From Quillaja saponaria (Eukaryota > Streptophyta > Magnoliopsida > Fabales > Quillajaceae): a stretch of DNA of 64,000 bases. Location: positions 16,438,062 to 16,502,061 of the forward strand of contig CM055611.1 of NCBI GenBank assembly GCA_029379385.1. Reading direction: 5' to 3'. A model generated the notes under the pieces. It worked only from the letters and a program-made list of their open reading frames with translations. It ran no database searches and was not told the DNA's origin. The translations under genes and the position numbers were made by a program. Shown in pieces: positions 11,813-23,030 of the stretch (within the stretch, counting starts at the first letter, position 1; each line of letters opens with the position of its first letter).

Positions 11813-14214
11813 TTATGCAGTACGTAATAAATGCCACACATACATAATATTGTGAAAATATAAACACACAGAAACATGCAAACCCTGTCAATCGTATTTT
11901 CAAAACCAAACCAATCCAGATAATTGGACTGGTTAAATTGTCACTTGATGAAAAATCAGATTGATTTGGATAATAGAACTGTTTTAGTGGTTTAGACTAT
12001 ATTAAATAAATTTAAAATTTTTATTTTCTTGAACAACTAATTAAACATGTTTTTATAATCAATTTGATCCCCCGATTGGATCGGGGAAAAATTCATATGC
12101 AGAGATCACTTAGATTTAAGAAAAAAATGCTTAGGTTATCCATGTTTTGTTTATTTCTTATCACGAAAATCTTTTTTCTTTCAAAATGAAATTTAATTAG
12201 TTTATATTAATATATATGTTATACAAAAATAATTAAAGAATAATTAATATTATGCTTAATATTATAAATATTATATTAAGAATATTTATGACATGATTGG
12301 TTTGATCACCCTTAAACTACTAACTCAAGTACCGGTCATTTTTTGTTTCGATCATTGGTTCATATTTTAACATTATATATATATATTTATATATTTGAGT
12401 GGGCAATAAATTGATAATGTATTTTTATAGACTAAAAATTTATTGACATATATAATATGCAAGCCTCATCGTACGCCCTTATGGGTGTGCTCAGAAGTTT
12501 TTTTTTTTTTTTTTTTTTTCTTTTTCAAGTTGAATATGTGTGAGGAATTTATATATATATTTAAGATAAAATAACTTAGTAATTATTATAATATATATTT
12601 TAAATTTAGTTATAGTTTTTCTTAAAAAGTGGCTTGAAGTACGTACTTGTAAAAATCATGTCCAATTGAAAAATAAAAAATAAAATATTAATTAAACAAA
12701 TTCATAATAATTTAAAATGGTTGAAGTTAAATACAAAGAAAAAATAAAATAAAATGTAATTGAGAGAAAATTTTTTAAAAGATAATTAATATTTTTATTG
12801 AAAAAAATAAAAGTAACAGTTTAATATTACAAATAAGAGTTTTTTTTTTTTTTTTGGGTGAAAAACTAAAATTTAATGGCTTGATAACTAAAGGGTAACA
12901 TTGGAACTATATGTTATATTATTGGTAAAATGACTTATTCAAGAGAAAATGTTAAAAGTATGATTTATTGATAATGTGAAATTATCTTAGAATTTTTTTA
13001 AAATTTTAAATTTTAAATAGGACTTTTTATTATTTTTCCTTTAGTATAGTATTAATTGCCATGCATTGGACGCATGTCCTTGTACTTGGTAACATATTCT
13101 GCGCATGGAATGGGCACCAAAATCCTGCACATCCCCTCACCCTAAATAGTTGGTCTAATAATCAAGAACACAAAATATTATTTTATTTAATGAATTTTTT
13201 TTTTTAAAATTTAGCAGTCAGGTTTATCAGAACCAACTTGCATAAATCTCAATTTCGTAATCTAACTTAGTTATATCTTCATCTTATCTAGTCTATCGGG
13301 CATACCTACTTACATTGTCCAATTTAATAGTTGAAGTGGCATGATTGAACTCCAATCTCTAATAATACACGTTATATAATTATCTCATTCATTATGTGCA
13401 ACCACTTTGTACCCACAATTGCGTAACAACACTTAAGTCACATGGAGTATTACTTGTAAGTACGTGGCGACTCCTAGTAATAAGAAATTAAATTGTTTTG
13501 TCTATTGTGCTTGGTTAAATTCATTGACATTTTTTGGTAATGGTATCAACTTAAATTACAGTTTTATTCTTAGTTAGATTTATTCGGTTTTCCTTTATTT
13601 TTTTTAAAATTTAATCTCTTATATTAATTGAGATTTATTATTAACAACATTATTCACTTATGCATTATTTTTATTCTAAATGTATTAATTTGGAATATAT
13701 GATTAAGTTGATATGACATTAAAATATTAATTGATGTGTCATCCTATCTTATTATGTGTTACTGTGTCAGCATATTATTCTCGTAACATTTATATTATAT
13801 ATTATGAAATTTTATCTTTTACAAAAATATTTAATTTGTTACATAAAATTTTAATTATGCATATATCTTTTTATTTAAGCAAAAAAATTTTGAAATTTGG
13901 CATCAATAGTAATTGATTATTGATTTAAATATAGATTTGCTCTAATTTTTTCACAATTGATCAGCAGTGAAAAATTATTCAAAATATTAGTTAAGATATT
14001 CTCTTTCTTAATTTTTATTTTTTTTTAATGATTAGAGACAAGTAAAATTGAGTTTATTTATGTACTTGTACGTAAAGAGAGTGATAGTAAATTTATTTTT
14101 TTTGTTTAAGAATAAATATTTTAAAAAATACCAAACAAAACTGTGAATATGAGAAAATAATAGGAATTAGACTGAAAGAGTAAAAACTTATATTTTATAT
14201 AATTAAATTATGAG
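11813..14214. other. AT-rich intergenic DNA
   Basis: No supported gene. It holds homopolymer runs (T near 12,500 and 12,841; A runs) and a short stretch at 13,270-13,450 resembling 9300-9420. Short open frames such as 13,731-13,916 have the low-complexity residue mix expected of AT-rich noise. Confidence 0.4.
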
Positions 14215-14286
14215 ATATGTGAGAAAATTGGTTAGTGATGTAGCAAAATGATATGTGAGAGAATTGGTTAGTGATGTAGCAAAATG
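14215..14286 (+). repeat. 36-bp direct tandem duplication
   Basis: Two adjacent 36-base units (14,215-14,250 and 14,251-14,286) that differ at one base. Confidence 0.9.
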
Positions 14287-14894
14287 TTGATATAATTTAA
14301 GAGAGATGAGAGAGAATTAAAAGGTGACAAGGCAAGATTATGTGCCAAAATATTAGATATATTCATTGATTATGTGTCAATATCATCTTGCCTTAATTTT
14401 TAAGTATCAATTATATCATATCTTATAGATTAGTATATATTTCTTAAACAAATTTATTTAAAGAATTTGATGAAGAGACACTAGCTAGTCGTCTTGCCTA
14501 ATTTTTAAGTATTTCCTCTTAACTTATTATTGCTCATCGAGTCAACAATAAATATATCATATTCTCTAAAGCGAATCGAATGCAAATATTGTTTAGTATA
14601 AAATTTGTAGTCAAATTCAACTTGATTATTGTTTGATGGATCATTCAATTCAATATTCAATTTGATTAAATTAATATAAGTATCTATTTATTTTAATTAA
14701 AATTTTAGTTTTTAGTTTATACCATAAACATAATTGGTTGAGCTATTCGAATTCGTATTCAATTAAAAACATTTAAAATTTTCATAATTTAGTAATAGGA
14801 TTTTAAATGTTCGAATTCAAAAATAGCTTGGTATTAAAAATATTTGATACGAATTCATTCATATATAAAGTGAAAAGCATGGGACAAATTAATG
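14287..14894. other. AT-rich intergenic DNA
   Basis: About 600 bases between two short tandem duplications. I see no gene or element in it. Confidence 0.4.
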
Positions 14895-14952
14895 GTATGT
14901 ATGAGAATAATACGGCATTTGTTGTATGTATGAGAATAATACTGCATTTGTT
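14895..14952 (+). repeat. 29-bp direct tandem duplication
   Basis: Two adjacent 29-base units (14,895-14,923 and 14,924-14,952) that differ at one base, about 300 bases upstream of the DUF247 promoter. Confidence 0.9.
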
Positions 14953-15264
14953 GTAATCACCTTCACACGTTTCTTGCAAAGGCGGAGCCACGTATAAGGA
15001 ATTGGATAAGTTGATCCACTTAAATTTTATTTTATTTTATTTATAAAAAAAAAAAAAGGTATGAAATTTTTATACATTTTAGTTGATCAAAATTCTAAAG
15101 ATAATAAATATGAAATAAATTTGTTAATTTTCTGTGTTATGCTAATTCATGAACTACTAAATTTAAATAGAATGTATAAATAATTCTTGTTTTACTAAAT
15201 TTAAATAAGATAATAAATTTTAATAGATTAAAATAAATGCGTGTATATCATGTCACAGATATCC

Positions 15265-15271
15265 TATATAA
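15265..15271 (+). promoter_or_regulatory. TATA box of the DUF247 gene (predicted)
   Basis: TATATAA in the context ATCCTATATAAAT. The same context, followed by a GAGCTTGCAAGTRGCAGCCACTCAAA stretch in the presumed leader, recurs at 63,618-63,655 ahead of the paralogue. Conservation against the more diverged surroundings supports a core promoter. Confidence 0.6.
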
Positions 15272-15387
15272 ATATCAGAGCTTGCAAGTAGCAGCCACTC
15301 AAAGTACATTCTTCCATCTGCATGTATAATTGAAACTGATCAGTTTTTGTGCTGCATAATAGAAGGTGATCCATATTGGAGATCAAA

Positions 15388-15614
15388 GTAATTTAATTAC
15401 TCATCTATTTGATTCTTTTTCTTTTTCTTTTTCTTTTTTTCTGGATGCATTTATAATTGAATCTGATAATTTATTTTTCATTTTTCTAAATATGCCATGA
15501 GTTATAGTTATTCAAGAGCAGCTTATTGGACTCCCTTCTGCTGCTCTCTACATAAACTTTTTAATTTAGTGAGAAAGGGTTCTAACAATTTTGTTTTCCT
15601 CACCATGTTTATAG
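15388..15614 (+). other. Predicted 5'UTR intron of the DUF247 gene
   Basis: The donor is GTAATTTAAT after GGAGATCAAA and the acceptor is TTTATAG before GTTGAAGATC. The flanking exon sequences are nearly identical in the paralogue at 63.7 kb, while the interior differs in sequence and length (227 versus 126 bases), as expected for a spliced segment. It is pyrimidine-rich, with CTTTTT repeats near 15,415. Inferred; no transcript data. Confidence 0.5.
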
Positions 15615-15640
15615 GTTGAAGATCTTATTCCTGGGTGAAA

Positions 15641-16756
15641 ATGGTGGATGATATTTGTAGTGATGCTGCTTCAGTGGAATTCCAATTCCAACACATGATC
15701 GACATTCCAGGGACGAAACACGAGGATCTCTGTATTTATAGGGTACCTCCCAACCTTCGTCAAGTGAACGCGAAAGCCTACACGCCACAACTTATCTCAA
15801 TTGGTCCTTTTCACCATGGAAAACCTGAATTCAAGGCCATGGAAACACAGAAAAAGAGATATTACCGTGAATTTCAGAAACGCATTAAGTCTGACAGGTC
15901 ATTTGATAAATTCAAAGATAACATTGTAAAGACTGTACAGGATATCCAGAAGTGTTATTCAGAGATATCCATGCCTGACGACAAGAAATTTGCTGACATG
16001 ATTGAATTGGATGCTGTGTTCATTATGGAGTTCATCTTAAGGTCAAAAGAAAAAAAAGAAAAAGATCAACACAAAGATGATTATGTGTTGTCAACACCAT
16101 TGTTGGTAGAAGGCATATGTCTGGACTTGATATTACTTGAGAATCAGCTACCAATTAAGGTCTTGAATGAGTTATATACATTTCTGGATGAAGAGGAATG
16201 TAGTACCTTCCTTGATCTTACCTATAAGTGTGAGCTTTTTCAACCTCCCAATATGCAAATTTCAAAAACTACTGAGGCTGTGAAGCACTTAACAGACTTG
16301 CTAAGATGTTTCTACATTCCACCCGATTTCCATCTTGACAACTCAGACAATTCTGTTGATGATGATATTTTGTATAGTGCGACAAAATTGCGGGACTCAG
16401 GGATAAGTTTCAAAGCTGTTCAAGGAAGGAACTTGCATGATGTAAACTTTGAGGACAATTGTTGTTTATATTGGCCCTTAAGTTGGTTAACAAGCGACAA
16501 GATTGCAAAAGCTCGTCTTGAAATTCCAAAATTGAGTATAGAGGATGGAACAGAATGTAAGTTTCGGAACCTCACTGCATTGGAGCAGTGTCACTATCCC
16601 TATGATCAATTTTACATCTGTGATTACGTTTCGTTTATTGATGGACTAATTGAAACTAAAGAAGATGTGGATTTTCTTTTGGAAAAGAAAATAATTGTTA
16701 ATTATCTGGGAAGCAGTGAAGCAGTTGAAAAAATGGTTAACAGTCTTTGCAGATAA
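15641..16756 (+). CDS. DUF247 (UPF0481) family protein, C-terminally truncated
   Basis: Encodes 371 residues from the ATG at 15,641, the first ATG in a frame that opens with GTG at 15,635. DUF247 proteins are plant-specific and usually carry one C-terminal membrane helix. Their biochemical role is unclear, though grass members at the S and Z loci are male self-incompatibility determinants. Family landmarks seen: CIYRVPPNLR at residues 31-40, YTPQLISIGPFHHG at 47-60, a LLENQLP-type motif at 165-171, LEIPKLSIEDGT at 293-304, and FRNLTALEQCHYP at 308-320 followed by a DYVSFIDGLI region. The frame stops at TAA (16,754-16,756) right after the conserved NSLCR, although it stays open for 64 more codons that encode the family's normal C-terminus. 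The product would therefore lack its membrane anchor: a soluble derivative or a dying gene. It has no intron in the coding part, typical of the family. Family assignment is firm; function is not predicted. Confidence 0.9.
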   Translation: MVDDICSDAASVEFQFQHMIDIPGTKHEDLCIYRVPPNLRQVNAKAYTPQLISIGPFHHGKPEFKAMETQKKRYYREFQKRIKSDRSFDKFKDNIVKTVQDIQKCYSEISMPDDKKFADMIELDAVFIMEFILRSKEKKEKDQHKDDYVLSTPLLVEGICLDLILLENQLPIKVLNELYTFLDEEECSTFLDLTYKCELFQPPNMQISKTTEAVKHLTDLLRCFYIPPDFHLDNSDNSVDDDILYSATKLRDSGISFKAVQGRNLHDVNFEDNCCLYWPLSWLTSDKIAKARLEIPKLSIEDGTECKFRNLTALEQCHYPYDQFYICDYVSFIDGLIETKEDVDFLLEKKIIVNYLGSSEAVEKMVNSLCR

Positions 16757-16951
16757 CTTGTAATAAGTTCAAGTTGCTACAAAACAAGTATCAGACAACT
16801 CAATGCACACTATGACAATACTTTCAATCATACCATGGCCACCTTAAGAAGTGCATTCTTCAAAGATCTGTGGAGAGCTAGTTCAACTACAGTTGGACTT
16901 GTTGTTCTGGCATTCACCTTTGTTAATTTTTTCCGAGCTATCCTTAAATAA
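16757..16951 (+). pseudogene. Stranded C-terminal tail of the DUF247 gene, with membrane helix
   Basis: Continues in the same frame beyond the TAA at 16,754 for 64 codons to a second TAA at 16,949-16,951. It contains QLNAHYDN, a MATLRS-F-KDLWRASST stretch and then a hydrophobic run (VGLVVLAFTFVNFF), which is the standard DUF247 ending with its single transmembrane helix. Its good preservation implies that the stop is recent or that read-through or splicing still includes it. Without the stop the protein would be 436 residues, a usual family length. Confidence 0.85.
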
Positions 16952-17117
16952 GTCAGAGCTTGTCTGAATTATTTTAAAGTTGGTACTTGCTTGGAGTGTA
17001 AGTTATGTATTGGATTGTATTAATATGGGTGTGTTATAATTGTTTAGTTTAGCTTATGAACTTTACGTTCCATGTGGTTTGTTGTATAATGATAATGTAG
17101 TAAAGTTATTCCTCTTA

Positions 17118-17123
17118 AATAAA
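17118..17123 (+). terminator. Candidate polyadenylation signal
   Basis: AATAAA within TTAAATAAATAATG, about 170 bases after the original stop codon of the DUF247 gene. The motif is common in AT-rich plant DNA, so this rests on position only. Confidence 0.35.
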
Positions 17124-17668
17124 TAATGCCATCTCGTTATATTATCTAATATTGATTCTTCAATTTTATAGTGAATTGTTTTGTTCTCTTTTGTGTCATG
17201 TGTAAGCTTAGATGTGACACATTTTTATTTTGTGAGGGAACAACGTTATATCTTGTATTAGTGTTTCTTTATCTTCCATTCTACTTATATTTTCTGTGGA
17301 TGCTTTTTATTTTATTTTATTTTAATATCCTTTTCAAGAAATTTTATTACCTTTATGTTTGATATTTTTCATTATGATTCGCAAGGGCATGCTTACCCAC
17401 AAACTATTCACTTGTATGATTCTCAGTTAATTTAATATTATGATCCTCTTTTGCACCAAAGTAAAATAAAATCTGAAATGTTCCAAAATGAGAAATTTTG
17501 TGTTCATTGTACATTCTACCTGTATTCTAGCTATAATAAATTATTAATCTAAATAAAAGCTCTGACATGCTTAGCCCAACTATGATAAGCCCATTTTGGT
17601 AGAGAGGAATCCACTCAAAGCCTAAGCCCAAGCCCAAGCCCAGCCTATACAGTCAGACCTAAGAAGCA
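17124..17668. other. 3' flank of the DUF247 gene
   Basis: AT-rich sequence without a supported gene. A CCCAAGCCCAAGCCCAGCC microrepeat lies near 17,627. The 63-codon frame at 17,171-17,362 is a phenylalanine- and leucine-rich AT artefact. Confidence 0.4.
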
Positions 17669-17676
17669 GTGATTTC

Positions 17677-18233
17677 TAGGGCTGTGCAAGAAACCCGGAA
17701 AAACCGAATACCCGAACCGAACCGGTAATTCGATTCGGTTAAATTCGGGTATTTTTCTTATTCGATTCGGTTTGGGTAGTTAAATTTAATACCCGTTATT
17801 TTCGATTCGGTTACGGGTAGTGGAGTATAATGCAAACGGGTACCCGTGGTTACCCGAAAATCAAAATATATAATTTTTTTTGTTATTTTTAATGTATTGT
17901 TGTATTAATTTATAATTTTATATTTTTATTTGTGTTGAATATGTTAATATATTATGTTTTTTGTATTTTTCTTTTATAATAACTAATGAATTTAAAAAGT
18001 ATGAGGTTTAAAAACAAAAAATATATAATTTTTAAATTAATTTTAGTAAAATATTGATAAATTTCGGGTAACCGAATACCCGAACCGAACTAGTCATATT
18101 TTTTCGGTTCGGGTAAATTCGGGTAATAACTATTTTCGGTTCGGTTCGGTTCATAAATTTTATTACCCGAAAATTTCGGTTCGGTTCAAAAATTTATCAT
18201 TACCCAGACCGAACCGACCCGTGCACACCCTTA
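17677..18233. mobile_element. hAT-type MITE, 557 bp, with perfect 8-bp target duplication
   Basis: GTGATTTC occurs directly outside both ends (17,669-17,676 and 18,234-18,241), the 8-bp duplication of hAT transposition. Termini are TAGGGCTGTGCAAG and the reverse complement of TAAGGGTGTGCACGG. Both subterminal regions are dense in CCGAACCGAA/TTCGGTTCGG and CGGGTA motifs around an AT-rich, non-coding centre, which can pair into a long hairpin. In hAT elements, clustered subterminal motifs serve as transposase sites. No transposase is encoded. It lies about 700 bases beyond the end of the DUF247 reading frame. Confidence 0.85.
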
Positions 18234-18241
18234 GTGATTTC

Positions 18242-18496
18242 AGTGATCAAAATCGAGGAGGGATAGAAATGGAAGGAAGGCAAACATTGATGAAGCTGAA
18301 CAGACAATAAGAAAAGAGGAAGTGGACCAAATTCAAACTCTATCAAATTGAAGGATGATCTTAACACTTTCAATGAAAAGGATCTTACAGAGGTAGAAGT
18401 CCTGAACTATTTTGAGCAAAAGGAAGACACTCATTTCTATTTGACTCCCAATTCTGAAAATGGTGGTGGTGGCTGGCCTACAGCCACAAGGTCACC
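18242..18496 (+). other. Probable 5' part of the LINE (ORF1-side remnant)
   Basis: Sequence just upstream of the endonuclease start at 18,497. It has codon-like composition with several interrupted frames, as expected of a decayed ORF1 or linker, but I recognise no domain. Confidence 0.3.
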
Positions 18497-18690
18497 ATGA
18501 TTCTTGTATCTTGGAACTGTCAAGTTTTGAGGGTAGCCTTGACTGTTAGAGCGCTAAATGAGATTCCACTTTAATAAATCATTTTATGTTAGTCCTTGAT
18601 GTCTTTCTGGTGGTTTAGCTCTCTGGTGGAAACATTCAATAGATATTGAGATAAATTGTGCTTGAAAGAATTGTATTCATATGGGCCAAG
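18497..18690 (+). pseudogene. LINE (L1-type) endonuclease N-terminus fragment
   Basis: The reading from ATG at 18,497 gives SWNCQ followed by a TVRALNEI motif, the signature start of the apurinic-endonuclease domain of plant L1-type LINE ORF2. After about 23 codons it jumps, with much of the domain missing, to a second piece (18,573-18,682) matching 20,190-20,299. The piece is out of frame and dead. It is the left part of the LINE whose remainder starts at 20,190. Confidence 0.7.
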
Positions 18691-18917
18691 CATCTTTGAA
18701 GTTTCAACTAGTAGAAAGTTGCAGAAATGGGGAAATGGTGAAAATTGAGAATTAGGAGAGAGAAAAAAAATGAAGGTTGAATTGGGGAAGAAATAAAAAA
18801 TTTTAGAATCATGGTTAATTTAAGTAGAAATAATTTTAGATAAAATGAAACTTGTGTACGTATTTGAAAATAAGATAAATCACAAGGGATTTATGTGTAT
18901 TTTACTTTTATTTAAAG
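18691..18917. other. Spacer inside the split LINE
   Basis: Purine-rich, AT-rich DNA between the LINE fragment and block A. Nothing is recognised. Confidence 0.35.
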
Positions 18918-20196
18918 TTTTAACTAACAAATGGAGAAATTTTAGCAAGCCAAGCCCAAGCAACTTAGATAATTTCCCTCCTAGACAAGAGAATTGTTAT
19001 GGACATATCCATGCTTTTATTGCATGTTTCTTTTGCATACCAACTTGGGACCCCTACTTACTATGACTTCACAGGCGTGGTGCCATTGTTCATACTCTAA
19101 CTGCACAAACCTACTTTGGACTCACAATTGTTTTTGTTTGTTTGTTTGTGAATTTTGAACATTAAAAAAATTTATTAGAGTACTAAAATAAAAAGCGGAG
19201 ACAAAACAATAATTAACTCAAAAGGTCGGTAAAAAATTACTATTTTCTAAGAAAATACTAAATATATAAAATTTATAACTTATTTAGATAGAGATATTTA
19301 GAATAAAGGTTTCTTGTCATTATAAAAAATAATATGCTATTGATATATCCACAGCCAGTCTTATAGTTATGATTATAATTATTTCGTCTCGTGATAATTA
19401 TTATAGTTTTAGTTATGATTATATCTATCTATCTATATTATTCTAAAAACTAAAATACCCTTATAGTGTCATATGGCTGTAACTGATTCATTTTATCATA
19501 AATTTTCTTACTGTATACTATATTTATAATTTCTTATTCTTTTGAGTTAAAGAGTATTTTTATCAATTTATTCTATTTAAAAAAAAATAATTTAATTTTT
19601 TTTTCAATAGTTCTGAGTTCTCATCTATTTTTTAGAAGAAAAAAAAACCACGTCTACTCACACCAAATTCAAATATTTTTAAAATTAACTAATTAAAAAC
19701 TCATTCATACACGATAACTTTTTTAAACGATAACTTTCTGATGAAAACAACTCATACGTAATTAGCTGAAAAATATAAATAAAAAACTCTAAACACGCAT
19801 ACAAGCACGTGATGAGGCTTATATATATATTAATAATTAGAATAATCCTTAAAAAATAAAAAATCTAGTAAATTAGAATAAAATCTAAAATAATAAAAGT
19901 ATATATGACTAAAATATAAAATTATATGAATTATAGATTTTTCTGCTCATTAATAATTTTAATAAAATAATATTAGAGTTTAATACGTCAAAATGATTTT
20001 GAAGAAATTTATTGTGACCCCTAATGTGAACTCGTTAATTTAGTGGGTTGTAATATTTGAAGACCCTAAAATGGTTTGGAAATGTCAAATTTTGTTTTGA
20101 AAAGTCTGAAAAGACAAACTTATCAAAGTGTGTTATTACATTCTGAGATGCGTCAAATAAATGTTCATTTCATGTGCAACTGGCAATATAATAAAT
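18918..20196 (+). repeat. Second copy of blocks A, B and C, contiguous, inside a LINE
   Basis: Block A is 18,918-19,362 (matching 6480-6974), block B is 19,381-19,984 (matching 10,294-10,871) and block C is 19,997-20,196 (matching ~11,325-11,530). In this copy the blocks abut, and the stretch that separates A from B in the first copy is absent. The segment ends exactly where LINE sequence resumes at 20,190-20,196, sharing AATAAATTA with both partners. It is flanked by a 110-base LINE duplication (18,573-18,682 and 20,190-20,299). No transposase or terminal repeats are seen. Confidence 0.65.
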
Positions 20197-23030
20197 TATT
20201 TTATGTTAGTCCTTGCGGTCTTTCTGGTGGTTTGCTACTCTGGTGGAAACATACAATAGATATTGAGATAAATTGTGCTTGTAAGAATTGTATTCATATT
20301 GTGTGCACTTCGAATGATTGGAAAGGACAGGGTACGATTGTTACAACCTTTGTGTCTGGTCCTCTAATGTTAAATGAAAGAATCACAATGTGGAATTCTT
20401 TGCGCTCTCTGGTTACAAATCCTTCATCTCCTTGGTTGTGTACTGGAGATTTTAATGATTTTTGTTTCAGCAGGAAATGGAGGGTGGTCTTCTAAAAGTT
20501 TCAAGAAAGATTGAGAACTTCCAGACTTTGGTTAATGATTGTGAATTCTTAGATTTGGGCTACAAAGAAATTTCTTTACTTGGTCAAATAAAAGACCAGA
20601 TGCAGCTTTTTTGAGAGAACGTTTGGATAAAGACTTTTGCAACCTAGGTTGGGGATCATGTTCCATCATGCACAAGTCTTGGTTCTCAATGCCATGGGGT
20701 CAGATCATCCAACTTTGATAATCAATATGAATGTCAAAAAATCTAAGACTCCTCCTCCTTTAGATTTGAGGCAATGTGGACAAAGAGGATGGATTGTGGG
20801 GAAGTTATTCGATATGCTTAAAGCCTTAATATTCTTTTTCTGTCGATTTTACCAATAATTCCAAAACAAAACAAAATGCAAGACAGATCATATCAGATGG
20901 AGCAGAAGAGCTTTTCCCAACAATAAGAAGAATCTTAATGTCTAACATACTAAACTAACCTTTCTCCAAAACAAGGTCCATTAATGGATGCCAGGTTGAT
21001 GGAAGAAAGTCACTTGATCAATGTTATAGATGAAATTTGGAGACAAGAAAAGATTTACTGGCATCAACGCTCCTATGTTAAATGTTTAATGGCTGGCGAT
21101 CAGAACACGAGGTTTTTTCATGCTACTACTTTTCAAAGACAACAACGAAACAAGATACTGAGAATCAAATCAAATCAAGGCAACTGGCTGGAGGAGGACA
21201 AGGAGATTGTCCACATCTTTTTAAATCACTTTAAAAGCATTTTCACCACTTCCGGACCAAGAAACTCGGATAATGTTTTAGATCATGTACCAAAACTTGA
21301 TAACTGATGAACAAAATAGTATGCTTCTTTTCCCTATTTCTGATCTTGAAATTAAACAAGCTGCTTTTGAATTGGGAGCTCTAAAAGCCCCTGGTTCGGA
21401 TGGTTTCTCATGGATATTTTATCATAAATATTGGCATGCAGTGAGAACAACAGTTGTCAAATTAATGAAGGATTTTTTCCTCAATGAAACTCCTTTGGAA
21501 AAGATAAACTATACCAATTCCTGATTCCAAAAGGAGAAGATCAAGAGGATTTGGGACAATACCATCTAATCTGTTTATGCAATTTCATCTACAAAGTGAT
21601 TTTCAAGACTCTTGCCAACAGACTCAAAAAGCTGCTCTCAGTCATTATATCTGAAAATCAATATACTTTTGTGAGTGAAAGACAAAACCAAGACAATATT
21701 ACAATGGCCCATGAAGCTTTCCATTACCTTAAGATGAAAAAATGGCAAGGCTATACTCTTGCAATCAAGCTTGATATGAATAAAGGATATGTTTGTCTAG
21801 AGTGGGATTTCTTAGGCGAAGTTCTTCGTTAGATGGGGCTTAACTCTAAATGGGTGAGACTGATTTTAGAATGTATCTTTTCAATAAAGTATACTCCGCT
21901 TCTCAGTGGTAAACTAGCAGGTTCTTTTAAGCTGACTAAGGGCCTTTGACAAGGAGGCCCCCTCTCCCCATACCTCTTCATTTTAGTGGCTGATGTGCTC
22001 TCCAGGAATGATTCTAAAGGCAGTTGATCAAGAGAGACTAGATGGTCTAAAAATTACATGTTATTACCCCATTCTATCGCATTTATTTTTGCTGATGACT
22101 CTTTGTCTTCATTAAAGCAAACAAGGAAAATTGTAGAGCCATGACTGATATCATTAAGAAGTATTATGAAGCTTCTAGACAGTTATCCAATCTAAACAAA
22201 TCCTCCACATTCTTTTCCCCGAATACCCCTATATCGATCCCTGCAAAAAGAGCTTGCCGAATCTTTGAGTATTGAAGGTACTAATGACCCTGGCAATTAC
22301 TTAGAACTTCTTACTATTTGGGGTAAATCAAAACGACATGCTATAGCTTTTATCTTGGACAGGATCATAAACAAGGTTCAGGGTTGGAAACATAATTATC
22401 TCATGATCTCACATGCAGGGAGAAAGGTTCTTATTAAATCAGTTGCTTTTGCTATTCCCTCCCTATCCAATGACTTGTTTTAAATTCCCCAAGAATCTTT
22501 GTGATGAAATCCTGAGTGCTATAGCTAAATTCTGGTGGGGACAACAAGGTGGAGATAGGAAAATTCATTGGAACTCTTGGTCAAAACTTGCTTGTGCAAA
22601 AGATGATGGAGGAATGAGATTTAGAGATTTACACTCTTTTAAAGCCTTGTTAGCTAACAGGTTTGGAGAATTACTCAGTATCCGGATGCTTTCTGGGTAA
22701 GGTTACTTAAAGGTATTTACTTTTCGGAATCCTCAATCTTTCGAGGAAAAAAAGGGGGCAAGTGCATCATGGTTATGGTCTGGCTTGTTAGAAGGGAGAG
22801 ACCTACTTCAACAAGGCCTTATATGGCGAGTGGGAACATGAGACAATGTGGAATTTTGGAAGGATAAATGGATACCTACCCTCTCGAGGGAAGAAGTTAG
22901 AGCCATCCCCTCCCCTCCGCCTCCACTAGATGGCCACTCAATGATTGTTAAATATTGCATAGTTAATGCACACTGGCATCTTGATTAAGTGTCTAAATTG
23001 TTATTGGGAGATAAATTAAGAAGTTAACCT
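20190..23030 (+). pseudogene. LINE (L1-type) ORF2 pseudogene: endonuclease, reverse transcriptase, zf-RVT region
   Basis: A degenerate non-LTR retrotransposon. ORF2 of such elements nicks target DNA and copies its RNA onto it. Seen in order: an endonuclease part with GLSGGLLLWW (~20,217) and CTGDFND (~20,438), and GSDHPT (~20,698). Then comes an RT with LKAPGSDGF (~21,381), a KLDMNKGY-type motif (~21,770), QGGPLSPYLF (21,950-21,979, preceded by a TGA where R is normal) and FADD (22,088-22,099). After it lie FWWGQQGGDRKIHW (~22,533) and GMRFRDLHSFKALL, then a zf-RVT-like region ending near 22,980 with FWKDKWIPT. The frame changes at least five times and has several stops. No poly-A tail or target duplication was found, so the 3' end is uncertain. 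Confidence 0.88.
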
